NCBI GenBank assembly: GCA_020403245.1
Contig: JADBYA010000009.1
Location: forward strand, 186,001-250,000
Direction: 5' to 3'
Length of the DNA: 64,000 bases
Source: Flavobacterium sp.
GTDB lineage: Bacteria; Bacteroidota; Bacteroidia; Flavobacteriales; Flavobacteriaceae
Positions 9,122-18,863 of the stretch are shown in pieces. Numbering within the stretch: the stretch's first letter is position 1; each line of letters begins with the position of its first letter. A model generated the notes under the pieces. The model worked only from the letters and a program-made list of their open reading frames with translations. It ran no database searches and was not told the origin of the DNA. The position numbers and the translations under genes are program-made.

Positions 9122-10381
9122 TTACCATTCATTTACCTTATTAGCATCCATTTTAAGGAAGATGAAAAGTAAAATAGTAAATCCCCAGAGCCCAGATCCA
9201 CCATAGGAAAAGAAAGGCAATGGCACTCCAATTGTTGGAAAAATACCAACCACCATAGCAATATTTACAAAGAAATGAATGAATAAAATTCCAGCCACAC
9301 AATAGCCGTAGACTCGACTAAACTTAGTTTTTTGTCTTTCGGAGAGGTAAATAATTCTAATAATTAAAATTACAAAAAGTGCAATTACAAAAAGCGAACC
9401 TAAAAATCCCCATTCTTCTCCCACAGTGGTAAAAATATAATCAGTGTGTTGTTCAGGTACAAATCCGCCTTTAGTTTGAGTGCCTTCAAGATACCCTTTT
9501 CCAAACCATCCGCCAGAACCAATTGCGATTTCTGATTGATTAGTATTATAACCAATACCTTTCATGTCCACTTCTTTACCTAGAAGAATATTGAAACGAT
9601 CTCGGTGGTGTTGTTTAAACACATTTTCAAAGACATAATCAACCGAAAATACAAATCCGCTAATCATCACAAATACTATACTGCTAAGTACCCAATTGCG
9701 ATTGATTAACCTACTTCTGAAATACACAAAAATAATTACAGCTAAAGCAATTCCAATTAATACTAGCGGTTTTATAATTAAAGCCAATATAAATAAAATT
9801 AAAGCTATAAATCCAGTCCAAACATACCATGAAGGCAAACCTTCCCTATACAATACTAAAATAAAAACACTATAAATAAGGGCGCTTCCTGGATCATGTG
9901 CAACAATAAGTAAAATGGGCAATGCAAGTATTCCCAGTGCTTGTAATTGTCTATTAAAATCTTTAAGATTAACTTGAACATCACTTAGATATTTTGCGAG
10001 AGCAAGTGCTGTTGCTGCTTTGACAAATTCAGATGGTTGCAGTCCAAACGAACCAAACGAATACCAATTTGCCTGTCCTTTGACGGTTTTACCAAAAACA
10101 AACAAACCTGCCAGAGACAGTAAACCTATGACATATAGAACGCTCGAAAACTTTTCATAAAATTTTCCGTCTACTGATAGAATTACAAAAATTAAAGGAA
10201 TAGTCAGTACAATAAAAAGGAACTGTTTGCCATAGATTTGTGAGAAATCAAATATTGAAGTTTCTTGATCTATAGTCGATAAAGAGGAGGAATAAATGTT
10301 GAGCCATCCCATAATTAGCAAGATGAAGTAGATTACAACGCTTATCCAGTCAAGATTATTAGTTACACTTTGATTTTTCAT
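9122..10381 (-). CDS. rodA: Rod-shape SEDS glycosyltransferase RodA
   Basis: Peptidoglycan polymerase of the SEDS (FtsW/RodA/SpoVE) family, partner of penicillin-binding protein 2 in cell elongation. The 419-residue protein has about ten membrane helices and conserved SEDS stretches such as FGLQPSEFVKAA near residue 112 and FSYGGSGLWG near the C-terminus. It ends the mreB-mreC-mreD-mrdA-rodA operon and follows mrdA after 12 bp. That operon context separates it from FtsW. Confidence 0.95.
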   Translation of the reverse strand: MKNQSVTNNLDWISVVIYFILLIMGWLNIYSSSLSTIDQETSIFDFSQIYGKQFLFIVLTIPLIFVILSVDGKFYEKFSSVLYVIGLLSLAGLFVFGKTVKGQANWYSFGSFGLQPSEFVKAATALALAKYLSDVQVNLKDFNRQLQALGILALPILLIVAHDPGSALIYSVFILVLYREGLPSWYVWTGFIALILFILALIIKPLVLIGIALAVIIFVYFRSRLINRNWVLSSIVFVMISGFVFSVDYVFENVFKQHHRDRFNILLGKEVDMKGIGYNTNQSEIAIGSGGWFGKGYLEGTQTKGGFVPEQHTDYIFTTVGEEWGFLGSLFVIALFVILIIRIIYLSERQKTKFSRVYGYCVAGILFIHFFVNIAMVVGIFPTIGVPLPFFSYGGSGLWGFTILLFIFLKMDANKVNEW

Positions 10382-10393
10382 AAATTGTAGAAA

Positions 10394-12334
10394 TTAATTC
10401 CCAGTTGTATCAGTTGATTTAATTTCGTTTTCTTTTTTTATTGGCAATTTTTCTTTTACAATTGTGGCAGCATTGGTATTAATTAGCGAATCTTTTATCG
10501 GATTTGCTATGTATTTATTATATTCTGCTTGAAGACTTCCTTCTAACATTCTTTTTTCTAAATCCTTTCTAGTGATTTTTCTTTTGATGTATTTTTCAAT
10601 CATCAAACTTGTAATTGGTCCAGCCCATCTTGCTCCCCAATATCCATTTTCAACAAAAACAGCGATTGCAATTTTGGGATTATCCTTTGGGGCGAAAGCC
10701 ACAAAAATGGAATGATCTTGAAGTTTTACTCTTTTACCATTAATCTTTGCATAGTTTTCTGCGGTTCCTGTTTTTCCACAAATATCAATTCCCTCTACAT
10801 TTAATCCTCTTGCTGTACCTAAATTATAAACATCAAACAAACCACTAATTACAGGTTCAAAATACTTTTTATCGACTGTAGTGACATGTTTTGTTCTGAA
10901 TCTTTTGTCAATTACACCACCTTTAATTTTTTTGATAATATGTGGTGTATAATAATAACCACGATTGGCAACTATAGCAATCATATTGGCTAACTGAATA
11001 GGAGTCATTAAAACTTCTCCTTGTCCAATTGCATTAGAAACAATCGTTTTACTATCCCAACCCCAACCAGGATACATTTTTTTATACGTTTTTGAGGTTG
11101 GAAGATTACCTTTTTTACCTGTCGGTAAATCATAACCCATAAATTGTCCCAGTCCAAAACTTTTTAGATGATTACTCCAAATATCTACACCATCAGATGG
11201 TTTTACATATTTATTAATTGTTCTCATGTAAACATTGGCGAAATAAGTATTGCAAGAATTATAAAAACCATTATGCAAAACTGAAACTCCTGAGTCGTGA
11301 CATTTCATAAATCTCCCGCGCGCATAACTAAATCCATGATGACATACGAATGATGTGTTTTCATCAATTACGCCCTCTTGTAATGCAATTAATCCAGTTA
11401 AGATTTTAAATGGAGAACCTGGAGTATATTCTGCCAAAAGACCTCTATCATATAATGGTTTTGCAATTGAGTCATGATACAACATTGTATAATTTTTAGA
11501 CCGTTGTCTTCCTACTAATATGGCAGGATCATAAGATGGTGCGGTTACCAAAGCTAGTATTTCTCCAGTTTTTGGGTCAATGGCAACAATTCCACCTCGT
11601 TTATTTATCATTAATTCTTCTCCATATTTTTGTAAATCAATATCTATGGTTAGATTAATATCTTTTCCTTGTACAGCAATAGTATCAAATTTCCCCTCTT
11701 TATAAGAACCAATATCGCGGTTGTATTTGTCTTTTTGAATGTATTTTACACCTTTTACACCTCGTAAAATATCCTCATAACTTTCCTCAACTCCTTGTTT
11801 GCCAATTAAATCTCCGCTGTTGTAGTACTTATTTTTTTCAATTATTTTATCATTAACCTGAGTAATAAATCCAAAAATATTAGCACCAACACTAACTTGG
11901 TAATCTCTTAAAGAACGTTTTTGTATATAAAATCCCTTAAACTTTCGTTGAACTTCTTGAAAGGCAGCATATTCTTTTTTGTTGAGTTGTGCCAAAAAAA
12001 CAGAAGGAAGTCTTGGACTGTATACAGTGGCTTTGGCTAATTTTGTGTCATAATCCTCTTTTGTTATTTTTAGTAAAGAGCAAAATTCATTAACATCAAT
12101 ATTTTTAACCTCTCTTGGTATCACCATGATGTCATATGAAGGTTGATTAGCAACCAGTAGTTTTCCATTTCTATCATAAATATAACCTCTTTCGGGATAA
12201 TCATATTTGATTTTTATGGCATTATTGTCAGACTTGGCCAATAGAGTATTATCAATTACCTGTAAGTAAAAAAGCCGAATGACAAGTAAAATAGTGGCAA
12301 TGAAAATTATTGTAGGCAATAATACTTTTCTCAT
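10394..12334 (-). CDS. mrdA: Penicillin-binding protein 2, elongasome transpeptidase
   Basis: Class B PBP of 646 residues that cross-links peptidoglycan in the side wall. It has one N-terminal membrane anchor (about 4-26), a pedestal domain (about 45-200) and a transpeptidase domain with the three penicillin-binding motifs: SPFK with the acylated Ser307, SCN at 360-362 and KTG at 521-523. It overlaps mreD upstream by 4 bp and precedes rodA by 12 bp, which suggests coupled translation. Length and motif order are normal. Confidence 0.96.
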   Translation of the reverse strand: MRKVLLPTIIFIATILLVIRLFYLQVIDNTLLAKSDNNAIKIKYDYPERGYIYDRNGKLLVANQPSYDIMVIPREVKNIDVNEFCSLLKITKEDYDTKLAKATVYSPRLPSVFLAQLNKKEYAAFQEVQRKFKGFYIQKRSLRDYQVSVGANIFGFITQVNDKIIEKNKYYNSGDLIGKQGVEESYEDILRGVKGVKYIQKDKYNRDIGSYKEGKFDTIAVQGKDINLTIDIDLQKYGEELMINKRGGIVAIDPKTGEILALVTAPSYDPAILVGRQRSKNYTMLYHDSIAKPLYDRGLLAEYTPGSPFKILTGLIALQEGVIDENTSFVCHHGFSYARGRFMKCHDSGVSVLHNGFYNSCNTYFANVYMRTINKYVKPSDGVDIWSNHLKSFGLGQFMGYDLPTGKKGNLPTSKTYKKMYPGWGWDSKTIVSNAIGQGEVLMTPIQLANMIAIVANRGYYYTPHIIKKIKGGVIDKRFRTKHVTTVDKKYFEPVISGLFDVYNLGTARGLNVEGIDICGKTGTAENYAKINGKRVKLQDHSIFVAFAPKDNPKIAIAVFVENGYWGARWAGPITSLMIEKYIKRKITRKDLEKRMLEGSLQAEYNKYIANPIKDSLINTNAATIVKEKLPIKKENEIKSTDTTGN

Positions 12335-12837
12335 CGTTTACCCGGTTTTATAATATAGATTATGATAATAGAAGTAATGATTGTAAATAGTGTACTTAAA
12401 ACTGTGCGAAGTAAAATATCTATGAGTAAACTAATTTTAAAAACCTCTAGTATAAATAAAACACTATGGTGAATGACCACTGCAATTAAAATAAACGAAA
12501 ACCTTTCGGGGGTCAAAACATCATTTAGTTTAACAGTTTGATATTCGTAACTTAAACCAAATGAAAATTTAAAAATTGAAGGTCTAAAATAAGCTAGCAC
12601 AATACTAGCTACCGCATGAACTCCCCCAGAATTACAAAACATATCCATCAATATACCTAAAAAAAAACTAGCCAACAATAATCCTGTTTTATTCCCGTTT
12701 ACAGGATATAGAATTATAAAAAGGATGTAAGGAAATGGATTGACGTAACCAAAAAGATCAATCCTATTGAAAATCAAAACCTGTGCTGCAAGCAACAAGA
12801 TAAATCGGAAACTATTTTCTAATAAAACACTATTCAT
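12331..12837 (-). CDS. mreD: Rod-shape-determining protein MreD
   Basis: Small polytopic inner-membrane protein of 168 residues with about five hydrophobic segments. It belongs to the elongasome, where it links MreC to the rest of the complex. MreD sequences diverge strongly, so the call leans on size, hydrophobicity and position between mreC (8-bp overlap) and mrdA (4-bp overlap). The PFPYILFIILYP stretch near residue 34 fits the family. Confidence 0.9.
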   Translation of the reverse strand: MNSVLLENSFRFILLLAAQVLIFNRIDLFGYVNPFPYILFIILYPVNGNKTGLLLASFFLGILMDMFCNSGGVHAVASIVLAYFRPSIFKFSFGLSYEYQTVKLNDVLTPERFSFILIAVVIHHSVLFILEVFKISLLIDILLRTVLSTLFTIITSIIIIYIIKPGKR

Positions 12838-13657
12838 CTTTCTTGGCCTGATTTTCTAGATTGGAAATTTCTTCGGCATCTTTATTTTTAATAATATAAA
12901 CATGTCCCAAGTTTGTCATATCATTAAACAGTTTTATATCCAAAGTGTAGTAATTGGTTATGTTATCAATATACACTTTGTCAATAGTACCAATACCAAT
13001 ATTCTCAGGAAAAATTATAGATTGTCCACCAGTTACAATAGTATCTCCTTTGCGAACTCCAGCCAGTCGTGGCACATCTATTAATTGAACAAATCCTGTA
13101 CTTTTAGCATTCCAAACCAATGAACCAAAATGATTTGATTTTTTAATCTTGGCATTGATTTGAGATTTGACATTCAAGATACTAATTATAGTAGCATAGT
13201 CTTTTGAAGTATTGTCAACAATTCCTATAATTCCCGCACTGTTAATTACTCCCATATTTGGCTTTATACCAGATGAAGAACCACTATTTATAGTTAGATA
13301 ATTTTCGAAAGCACTATAGGAATTTCTAATAACTTTTGAAACGATAATATCTGTTTTTTTTACTCCTTTTATTGAATCTATTTCGGGTAATTTAGTGGTG
13401 TCTTTCTGATTGAATAAAAGTGATTTTAATCTGGCGTTTTCAAGAGCCAACTCATCATTTTGAGCTCTTAAACTAAAATACTCATCAATGTTATTTACTT
13501 TTTCATAAATGCCACCAGTAAAAAAATTAGCAGAACTAATCATTTTACTTTTATGATAGGAATGTGATTGAATAGTTAACGAAAGTGATATAACTAAAAG
13601 CAGCAAAAACAGTAAACGATTACTGTTTTTAAGTACAAAATTAACTATTTGCTGCAT
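12830..13657 (-). CDS. mreC: Rod-shape-determining protein MreC
   Basis: Periplasmic scaffold of the elongasome, 275 residues. It shows a short cytoplasmic N-terminus, one membrane helix (about 13-28), a coiled-coil-like stretch (about 55-90) and the beta-barrel-rich C-terminal domain with the PNMGVINSAGIIGIV motif near residue 133 and GDTIVTGGQSIIFP near residue 203. It overlaps mreD by 8 bp. Upstream, an 88-bp gap with a dispersed repeat separates it from mreB. Confidence 0.95.
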   Translation of the reverse strand: MQQIVNFVLKNSNRLLFLLLLVISLSLTIQSHSYHKSKMISSANFFTGGIYEKVNNIDEYFSLRAQNDELALENARLKSLLFNQKDTTKLPEIDSIKGVKKTDIIVSKVIRNSYSAFENYLTINSGSSSGIKPNMGVINSAGIIGIVDNTSKDYATIISILNVKSQINAKIKKSNHFGSLVWNAKSTGFVQLIDVPRLAGVRKGDTIVTGGQSIIFPENIGIGTIDKVYIDNITNYYTLDIKLFNDMTNLGHVYIIKNKDAEEISNLENQAKKDE

Positions 13658-13680
13658 CGTTTAAAAGTATAAAATCTTAA

Positions 13681-13741
13681 AAATCCAAATCCCAAGTAAA
13701 ATAAATGTATATAATTGGAATTTGGAATTTGTGTAATTGGA
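13681..13741. repeat. Dispersed TTGGAATTTGGAATTT-type repeat between mreC and mreB
   Basis: A near-inverted pair (AAATCCAAATCCCAA at 13681-13695 against TTGGAATTTGGAATTT at 13715-13730) is followed by a further partial unit. The same words recur at 32458-32515, in front of the etfA stop codon. It sits within the mre operon and could form a hairpin in the mRNA. Confidence 0.7.
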
Positions 13742-13745
13742 ATTT

Positions 13746-14774
13746 CTATTTTAATAATATGCTTCTGAATCTTGGTATGTTTTTTAGTGCCATTCCGGTG
13801 CCACGAACAACAGCTCTCAATGGATCTTCGGCAATATAAACGGGTAAATCTGTTTTTTGAGAAATACGTTTATCTAATCCTCTGAGCATCGAACCTCCAC
13901 CAGCAAGATAAATCCCAGTGTTATAAATATCAGCAGCTAATTCTGGTGGTGTTTGAGATAAGGTCTCCATAATAGCATCTTCAATACGTTGGATGGATTT
14001 GTCTAATGCTTTAGCGATTTCTCTATAGGATACTTCTACTTGTTTTGGTTTTCCAGTTAACAAATCTCGCCCTTGAACGGACATGTCGTCTGGAGGTGTT
14101 TCCAAATCGTCTGTTGCTGCTCCAATAGTGATTTTGATTTTCTCTGCTGTGCTTTCACCCACAAATAAGTTGTGTTGTGTTCTCATGTAATATACAATGT
14201 CATTGGTAAAAACATCACCAGCAATTTTAACTGATTTATCACAAACAATACCGCCTAAGGCAATAACAGCAATTTCCGTAGTTCCTCCACCTATATCCAC
14301 AATCATGTTTCCTTTTGGTTGCATAATATCGATACCAATACCAATGGCAGCAGCCATAGGTTCGTGAATTAAGTATACTTCTTTTCCGTTTACGCGTTCA
14401 CAACTTTCTTTTACCGCACGCATTTCAACTTCTGTAATTCCAGATGGAATGCAAACTACCATTCGAAGGGCTGGTGTAAACATTTTCTTCTTCAAGGCCG
14501 GAATACTTTTGATGAACATACTAATCATTTTTTCAGACGCATCAAAATCGGCAATAACCCCATCTTTTAAAGGACGAATGGTTTTTATATTTTCATGAGT
14601 TTTTCCTTGCATCATGTTGGCTTCTTTTCCAACAGCAATAATTTTTCCCGATATTCGATCTCTAGCAACAATGGATGGGCTATCAATGACAACTTTATCA
14701 TTGTGTATTATTAGAGTGTTTGCGGTACCAAGGTCAATGGCGATGTCCTCGGTCATGAAATCAAAAAATCCCAT
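13746..14774 (-). CDS. mreB: Actin-like cell-shape protein MreB
   Basis: Cytoplasmic actin-family ATPase that forms membrane-bound filaments and positions the elongasome. The 342 residues contain the phosphate-1 motif DLGTANTLI near residue 15, the phosphate-2 motif DIGGGTTEIAV near residue 166 and the adenosine motif YLAGGGSMLRGLD near residue 288. It is the first gene of the elongasome operon. A promoter-like element lies 41 bp upstream. Length is standard. Confidence 0.97.
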   Translation of the reverse strand: MGFFDFMTEDIAIDLGTANTLIIHNDKVVIDSPSIVARDRISGKIIAVGKEANMMQGKTHENIKTIRPLKDGVIADFDASEKMISMFIKSIPALKKKMFTPALRMVVCIPSGITEVEMRAVKESCERVNGKEVYLIHEPMAAAIGIGIDIMQPKGNMIVDIGGGTTEIAVIALGGIVCDKSVKIAGDVFTNDIVYYMRTQHNLFVGESTAEKIKITIGAATDDLETPPDDMSVQGRDLLTGKPKQVEVSYREIAKALDKSIQRIEDAIMETLSQTPPELAADIYNTGIYLAGGGSMLRGLDKRISQKTDLPVYIAEDPLRAVVRGTGMALKNIPRFRSILLK

Positions 14775-14814
14775 AGGTTTTTGTAGGGTTTAACGTTTAT
14801 AAAATTTTAACGCT

Positions 14815-14822
14815 CAAAGTTA
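14815..14822 (-). promoter_or_regulatory. Promoter -7 element for the mre operon
   Basis: Read on the minus strand this is TAACTTTG, a full match to TAnnTTTG, centred about 44 bp before the mreB start. The matching -33 region would fall inside the purH 3' end; no good TTG is seen at the usual spacing. Confidence 0.5.
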
Positions 14823-14828
14823 AACAAA

Positions 14829-16355
14829 TTAATGTTTAAAATGACGTGTTCCTGAAAATACCATTGCAACTTTATTTTCATTGCAAAAATTAATACTCAA
14901 TTCGTCTTTTATCGAGCCACCGGGCTGAATAACAGCTGTAATCCCTGCATTATACGCCATTTCGACACAATCTGGAAAAGGAAAAAAAGCATCACTAGCC
15001 ATCACTGCACCATTCAAATCAAATCCAAAAGTTTGTGCTTTTTCTATTGCTTGTTTTAGTGCATCAACGCGAGAAGTTTGCCCCGTTCCTGAAGCTACTA
15101 ATGTACTGTTTTTTGCAAAAACAATGGTGTTTGATTTCGTATTTTTACAAATTTTAGAAGCAAATAATAAATCGTCTATTTCTTGTGCTGATGGTGCTGT
15201 ATTTGTAACAATTTTTAGGTTTTCTTTTGAGTCGGTAATCGTATTTCTATCCTGAACTAACAATCCGTTTAAACAAGTTCTCACCTGACTATTTGGCAAA
15301 TCCACTTCGTGCTGAACTAATATAATCCTGTTTTTCTTTTCAGATAAAATTGCCACCGCTTCTTGGTCAAATTCAGGAGCAATCACAACTTCACAAAAAA
15401 GCGAATTTATTTCTTTGGCTGTAGCCGAGTCTATGTTGGAGTTAGCAATCAAAACCCCACCAAAAGCGGAAGTTGGATCACAGGATAAAGCTGCCAAATA
15501 AGCGTCTTTAATGTTTTTTCTAGTGGCCAAACCGCAAGCGTTGTTGTGTTTTAAAATGGCAAATGTTGGTTCATTGTTTTTGAACTCTAAAATCAGATTT
15601 ACCGCTGCATCAACGTCTAGTAAATTGTTATACGATAATTCTTTGCCGTGTAATTTGGTAAACATCTTATCAAATTCGCCAAAGAAAAATCCTCTTTGAT
15701 GCGGATTTTCGCCATATCTCAATATTTGACCATCGGCTATACTAGTTTTAAAATACGATTCATCTGTATTGAAATAGTTGAAAATTGCAGTGTCATAATG
15801 CGAAGAAACATGGAACGCTTTTGTTGCTAAAAGTCTTCTTTGTTCTAATGTTGTTTCGCCGTTTTGTGAAGAAATCAACTCCAGCAACATGTCATATTCA
15901 TTGACTGAAGCAACAATAACGGTATCTTTAAAGTTTTTAGCGGCTGCTCGTATCAATGAAATACCACCTATATCTATTTTCTCAATAATATCAGTTTCAC
16001 TTGCTCCGGAAGCAACTGTTTTTTCAAACGGATATAAATCGACAATTACCAAATCAATTTGCGGGATTTCAAATTCTCGCATTTGTTGCACATCCGTTTC
16101 GTTGTCTTGACGATTTAAGATTCCCCCAAAGATTTTCGGATGCAATGTTTTTACTCTTCCGCCAAGAATGGATGGATATGAGGTGACTTCTTCAACAGAA
16201 ACAACCGGAATTCCTAGCTTATTGATAAATTCTTCGGTTCCGCCAGTAGAATAAATAATGACATTTTGTTTGTGTAATTTCCGAACAATTGGTTCTAAGC
16301 CCTCTTTTGAAAAGACTGAAATCAGTGCCGATTTGATTGTTTTTGTAGTTGTCAT
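14829..16355 (-). CDS. purH: Bifunctional AICAR transformylase / IMP cyclohydrolase
   Basis: Last two steps of purine synthesis: formylation of AICAR by 10-formyl-tetrahydrofolate, then ring closure to IMP. The 508-residue protein has an MGS-like cyclohydrolase domain (about 1-190, with the phosphate-loop STGGTEEFI near residue 36) and an AICAR transformylase domain (about 200-508) with the catalytic Lys-His pair in ILKHNNACGLA. It is followed by the mre operon on the same strand after 54 bp, but mreB has its own likely promoter. Confidence 0.97.
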   Translation of the reverse strand: MTTTKTIKSALISVFSKEGLEPIVRKLHKQNVIIYSTGGTEEFINKLGIPVVSVEEVTSYPSILGGRVKTLHPKIFGGILNRQDNETDVQQMREFEIPQIDLVIVDLYPFEKTVASGASETDIIEKIDIGGISLIRAAAKNFKDTVIVASVNEYDMLLELISSQNGETTLEQRRLLATKAFHVSSHYDTAIFNYFNTDESYFKTSIADGQILRYGENPHQRGFFFGEFDKMFTKLHGKELSYNNLLDVDAAVNLILEFKNNEPTFAILKHNNACGLATRKNIKDAYLAALSCDPTSAFGGVLIANSNIDSATAKEINSLFCEVVIAPEFDQEAVAILSEKKNRIILVQHEVDLPNSQVRTCLNGLLVQDRNTITDSKENLKIVTNTAPSAQEIDDLLFASKICKNTKSNTIVFAKNSTLVASGTGQTSRVDALKQAIEKAQTFGFDLNGAVMASDAFFPFPDCVEMAYNAGITAVIQPGGSIKDELSINFCNENKVAMVFSGTRHFKH

Positions 16356-16400
16356 GTGATGTGTATTATGGCTGTCTGCAAACAGGAATATTTAAGCAAA

Positions 16401-16431
16401 CAAAAGTAGTTTTTTTGATTGCAAAATTCAA
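16401..16431 (-). promoter_or_regulatory. Promoter for purH
   Basis: On the minus strand TTG (16431-16429), 20 bp, then TACTTTTG (16408-16401) match the Bacteroidetes consensus. Transcription would begin about 40 bp before the purH start at 16355. Confidence 0.6.
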
Positions 16432-16538
16432 GAAAGAACTGTAACAAAATTTTATTTTATTACACCTATAATCAGTCATTAAAATGTTAGCGATTTCAGA
16501 TTATTTTCATGAAATTTACGCATCCTAAAAACTAGTAG

Positions 16539-17795
16539 ATGTTATTTTATCTTCGTTTATTGAAAGAAAGTTTTGCCTTTGCAATGAATGCTTTGCGCAA
16601 TAACAAATTGCGTACTATGTTGTCGCTTCTTGGAGTGACTATTGGTATTTTTACCATTATTGCGGTTTTAGCAGCTGTTGATTCTTTAGACAAAAAGATT
16701 AAAGGAGATTTAAGCACCTTGGATAAAAACACTATTTATTTGACACGAGAATCTTTTGGACCAACAGATATTCCTCGTTGGAAAAGACAACAATTTCCTG
16801 ATATGAATTATGAAGAATTCCAGTATTTAAAGGCATCTTTAAAAAATGTTGAGGATGTTTGTTATCAATATTTTATGTTTTCTAGCGAAAGTGTAAAACA
16901 TGAAGGAAAATCTGTTTCAAGTGTCAATGTTGTTCCAGTAACCTATGAGTTTGCTGCTATTCAAAGAATGGAAATCAACAAAGGACGATTTTTTAACGAA
17001 TCTGAGTCTAATTCTTCTGCTCCAGTAATAGTTTTGGGTTATACTATTGCACAAAGTTTGTTCGATGAAATTGATCCTATTGGGAAATCTGTTAGAATTT
17101 ATGGTCAAAATGTTAAAGTTATTGGAGTAACCAAGAAAAAAGGACAAAGTATGGGTCTGGGTGACAGCGATGATGATTCGGTGTTTATTCCAGTAAATTT
17201 TATCAGAAGATTACAAGGTGATAACGCAAATAATTTTCTTCCTGTTGTAGTTATTAAACCCGAAAAAGAAGTAGATATAGCTGCGCTAAAAGCAGAAATT
17301 GCCCAAAAAGTCCGCAGTTTTAGAGGGGTTAAACAAGGTGAAATTGACAACTTTTTTATCAACATTCTCTCTGGCTTTACCGATTTCATCGATGGCATAA
17401 TAGACAATTTGAAAATTGGAGGTTGGATCATTAGTTTATTCTCACTACTTGTTGGTGGATTTGGAATAGCCAATATTATGTTTGTTTCTGTAAAAGAGCG
17501 AACCAACTTAATAGGTATTCAAAAATCATTGGGAGCTAAAAATAAATTCATACTTTTTCAATTTCTTTTTGAAGCAATAATTCTTTGTGTAATTGGTGGC
17601 ATAATTGGATTGTTTTTGGTCTGGATTATTGCCATTATTTTGAGTAATGTTTTAGACTTTGAATTTGTTTTAAGTTTTAGCAATATACTTATTGGAACTG
17701 GTTTAGCGGTAATTATTGGGTTAATTTCTGGAATTCTTCCAGCCATTTCTGCCTCAAAACTTGATCCCGTAGAGGCGATTAGGAGTGGGATGTAA
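16539..17795 (+). CDS. MacB/FtsX-type ABC transporter permease
   Basis: The 418-residue inner-membrane protein has the MacB_PCD-FtsX layout: a first helix (about 25-47, in the LRTMLSLLGVTIGIF motif), a periplasmic domain (about 50-290), and three C-terminal helices (about 295-410). The C-terminus reads ASKLDPVEAIRSG, typical of MacB-like permeases. These proteins work with a separate ATPase and couple ATP hydrolysis to movements in the periplasm for export. No ATPase lies next to it, so the partner must be encoded elsewhere. No TAnnTTTG promoter was seen in the 183-bp upstream gap. Confidence 0.88.
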   Translation: MLFYLRLLKESFAFAMNALRNNKLRTMLSLLGVTIGIFTIIAVLAAVDSLDKKIKGDLSTLDKNTIYLTRESFGPTDIPRWKRQQFPDMNYEEFQYLKASLKNVEDVCYQYFMFSSESVKHEGKSVSSVNVVPVTYEFAAIQRMEINKGRFFNESESNSSAPVIVLGYTIAQSLFDEIDPIGKSVRIYGQNVKVIGVTKKKGQSMGLGDSDDDSVFIPVNFIRRLQGDNANNFLPVVVIKPEKEVDIAALKAEIAQKVRSFRGVKQGEIDNFFINILSGFTDFIDGIIDNLKIGGWIISLFSLLVGGFGIANIMFVSVKERTNLIGIQKSLGAKNKFILFQFLFEAIILCVIGGIIGLFLVWIIAIILSNVLDFEFVLSFSNILIGTGLAVIIGLISGILPAISASKLDPVEAIRSGM

Positions 17796-17796
17796 T

Positions 17797-17835
17797 TTGG
17801 AAGTTCGAGGTTGGAAGTACTAGGTACGAAGGTTG
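17797..17835. repeat. GGAAGTT/GGTTGGAAGT low-complexity intergenic repeat
   Basis: Tandemly varied words (TTGGAAGTTCGAGGTTGGAA and variants) right after the permease gene. Related text occurs at 18764-18795 and, inverted, at 61628-61684. Confidence 0.55.
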
Positions 17836-17846
17836 AAATAATTACA

Positions 17847-17876
17847 TAAAAAAAACACAAAGCATAAACTTTGTGT
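17847..17876 (-). terminator. Terminator of accD
   Basis: ACACAAAG (17855-17862) pairs with CTTTGTGT (17869-17876) around a 6-nt loop, and the minus strand then reads eight T residues. It lies 28 bp past the accD stop codon. Confidence 0.8.
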
Positions 17877-17903
17877 CTTTGTAATTTTTCCCTCTAGTTA
17901 AAA

Positions 17904-18758
17904 CTATCTAATCTCTTGATTTAAAATCAAATCAATGTAAAGATTGATTTTATCTTTCAGTTCTTTTCTTGGAGCAATAAAATCAAGGAAACCGTGGTCT
18001 AATACAAATTCAGCGGTTTGGAAACCTTCTGGCAAATCTTTCCCTGTAGTATCGCGCACTACACGCGGACCAGCAAACCCAATTAAAGCACCAGGTTCAG
18101 AAATATTAATATCGCCAAGCATGGCATAGGAAGCCGTAGTTCCACCAGTTGTTGGGTCGGTACATAAAGAAATGTATGGAATTTTAGCTTCGGCTAGTTG
18201 GGCCAGTTTTGCTGAAGTTTTGGCTAACTGCATTAAAGAATAAGCAGCTTCCATCATACGAGCACCGCCCGATTTTGAAATCATAACAAAAGGCACTTTA
18301 TTTTTAATAGAATAATCTATACCACGAGCAATTTTTTCTCCTACTACAGCACCCATTGAACCGCCAATAAAAGCAAAATCCATACAACATACCACCAAAT
18401 CTTTTCCTTTTGATTTTCCAACACCAGTGCGAACAGCATCTTTCAATCCTGTTTTGTCGATAGCATCTTTTAATCGGTCAGAATATTTTTTGGTATCAAC
18501 AAATCCTAACGGATCTTTAGAAGTCATTTTGGCATCCAATTCTTTGAACTCATTGTTATCAAACAAGATTTCAAAATATTCTTTACTGCCTATTCTAACA
18601 TGAAAATCATCTTCAGGGCTAACCCAAAGATTTCTTGCCAATTCGTCTTGGTCAATAATTTTTCCTGTTGGCGACTTGTACCAAAGTCCTTTCGGAACGT
18701 CTTTTTTATCTTCGGTAGCGGTAGTAATTCCTTTTTCTGTTCTTTTAAACCAAGCCAT
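17904..18758 (-). CDS. accD: Acetyl-CoA carboxylase carboxyltransferase subunit beta without zinc ribbon
   Basis: Transfers carboxyl from biotin carboxyl carrier protein to acetyl-CoA, together with AccA, to make malonyl-CoA. The 284 residues carry the crotonase-like core with [24 protein letters not shown] and [11 protein letters not shown]. In E. coli AccD a four-cysteine zinc ribbon sits at the N-terminus; the aligned stretch here ([14 protein letters not shown] at 23-36 and [12 protein letters not shown] at 45-56) has no cysteine at all, although the rest aligns well. This is probably a lineage trait rather than a defect. A hairpin terminator follows. Confidence 0.96.
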   Translation of the reverse strand: MAWFKRTEKGITTATEDKKDVPKGLWYKSPTGKIIDQDELARNLWVSPEDDFHVRIGSKEYFEILFDNNEFKELDAKMTSKDPLGFVDTKKYSDRLKDAIDKTGLKDAVRTGVGKSKGKDLVVCCMDFAFIGGSMGAVVGEKIARGIDYSIKNKVPFVMISKSGGARMMEAAYSLMQLAKTSAKLAQLAEAKIPYISLCTDPTTGGTTASYAMLGDINISEPGALIGFAGPRVVRDTTGKDLPEGFQTAEFVLDHGFLDFIAPRKELKDKINLYIDLILNQEIR

Positions 18759-18763
18759 TTATA

Positions 18764-18795
18764 AGTTGGAAGTTAGAAGTTGGAGGTTAGAAGTT
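18764..18795. repeat. GTTGGAAGTTAGAAG-type repeat in the accD-fbaA gap
   Basis: Heptamer-like variants of TTGGAAGTTAGAAG repeat across the gap, and a second run based on TTTGTACTCTGTACT follows at 18836-18862. Both are low-complexity text of a kind seen in several gaps of this window; no gene is visible. Confidence 0.55.
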
Positions 18796-18863
18796 TAAAT
18801 AGCTTCAGTTCCAACATTGTTTATTAATATTAATTTTCTACTTTGTACTCTGTACTTTGTACT

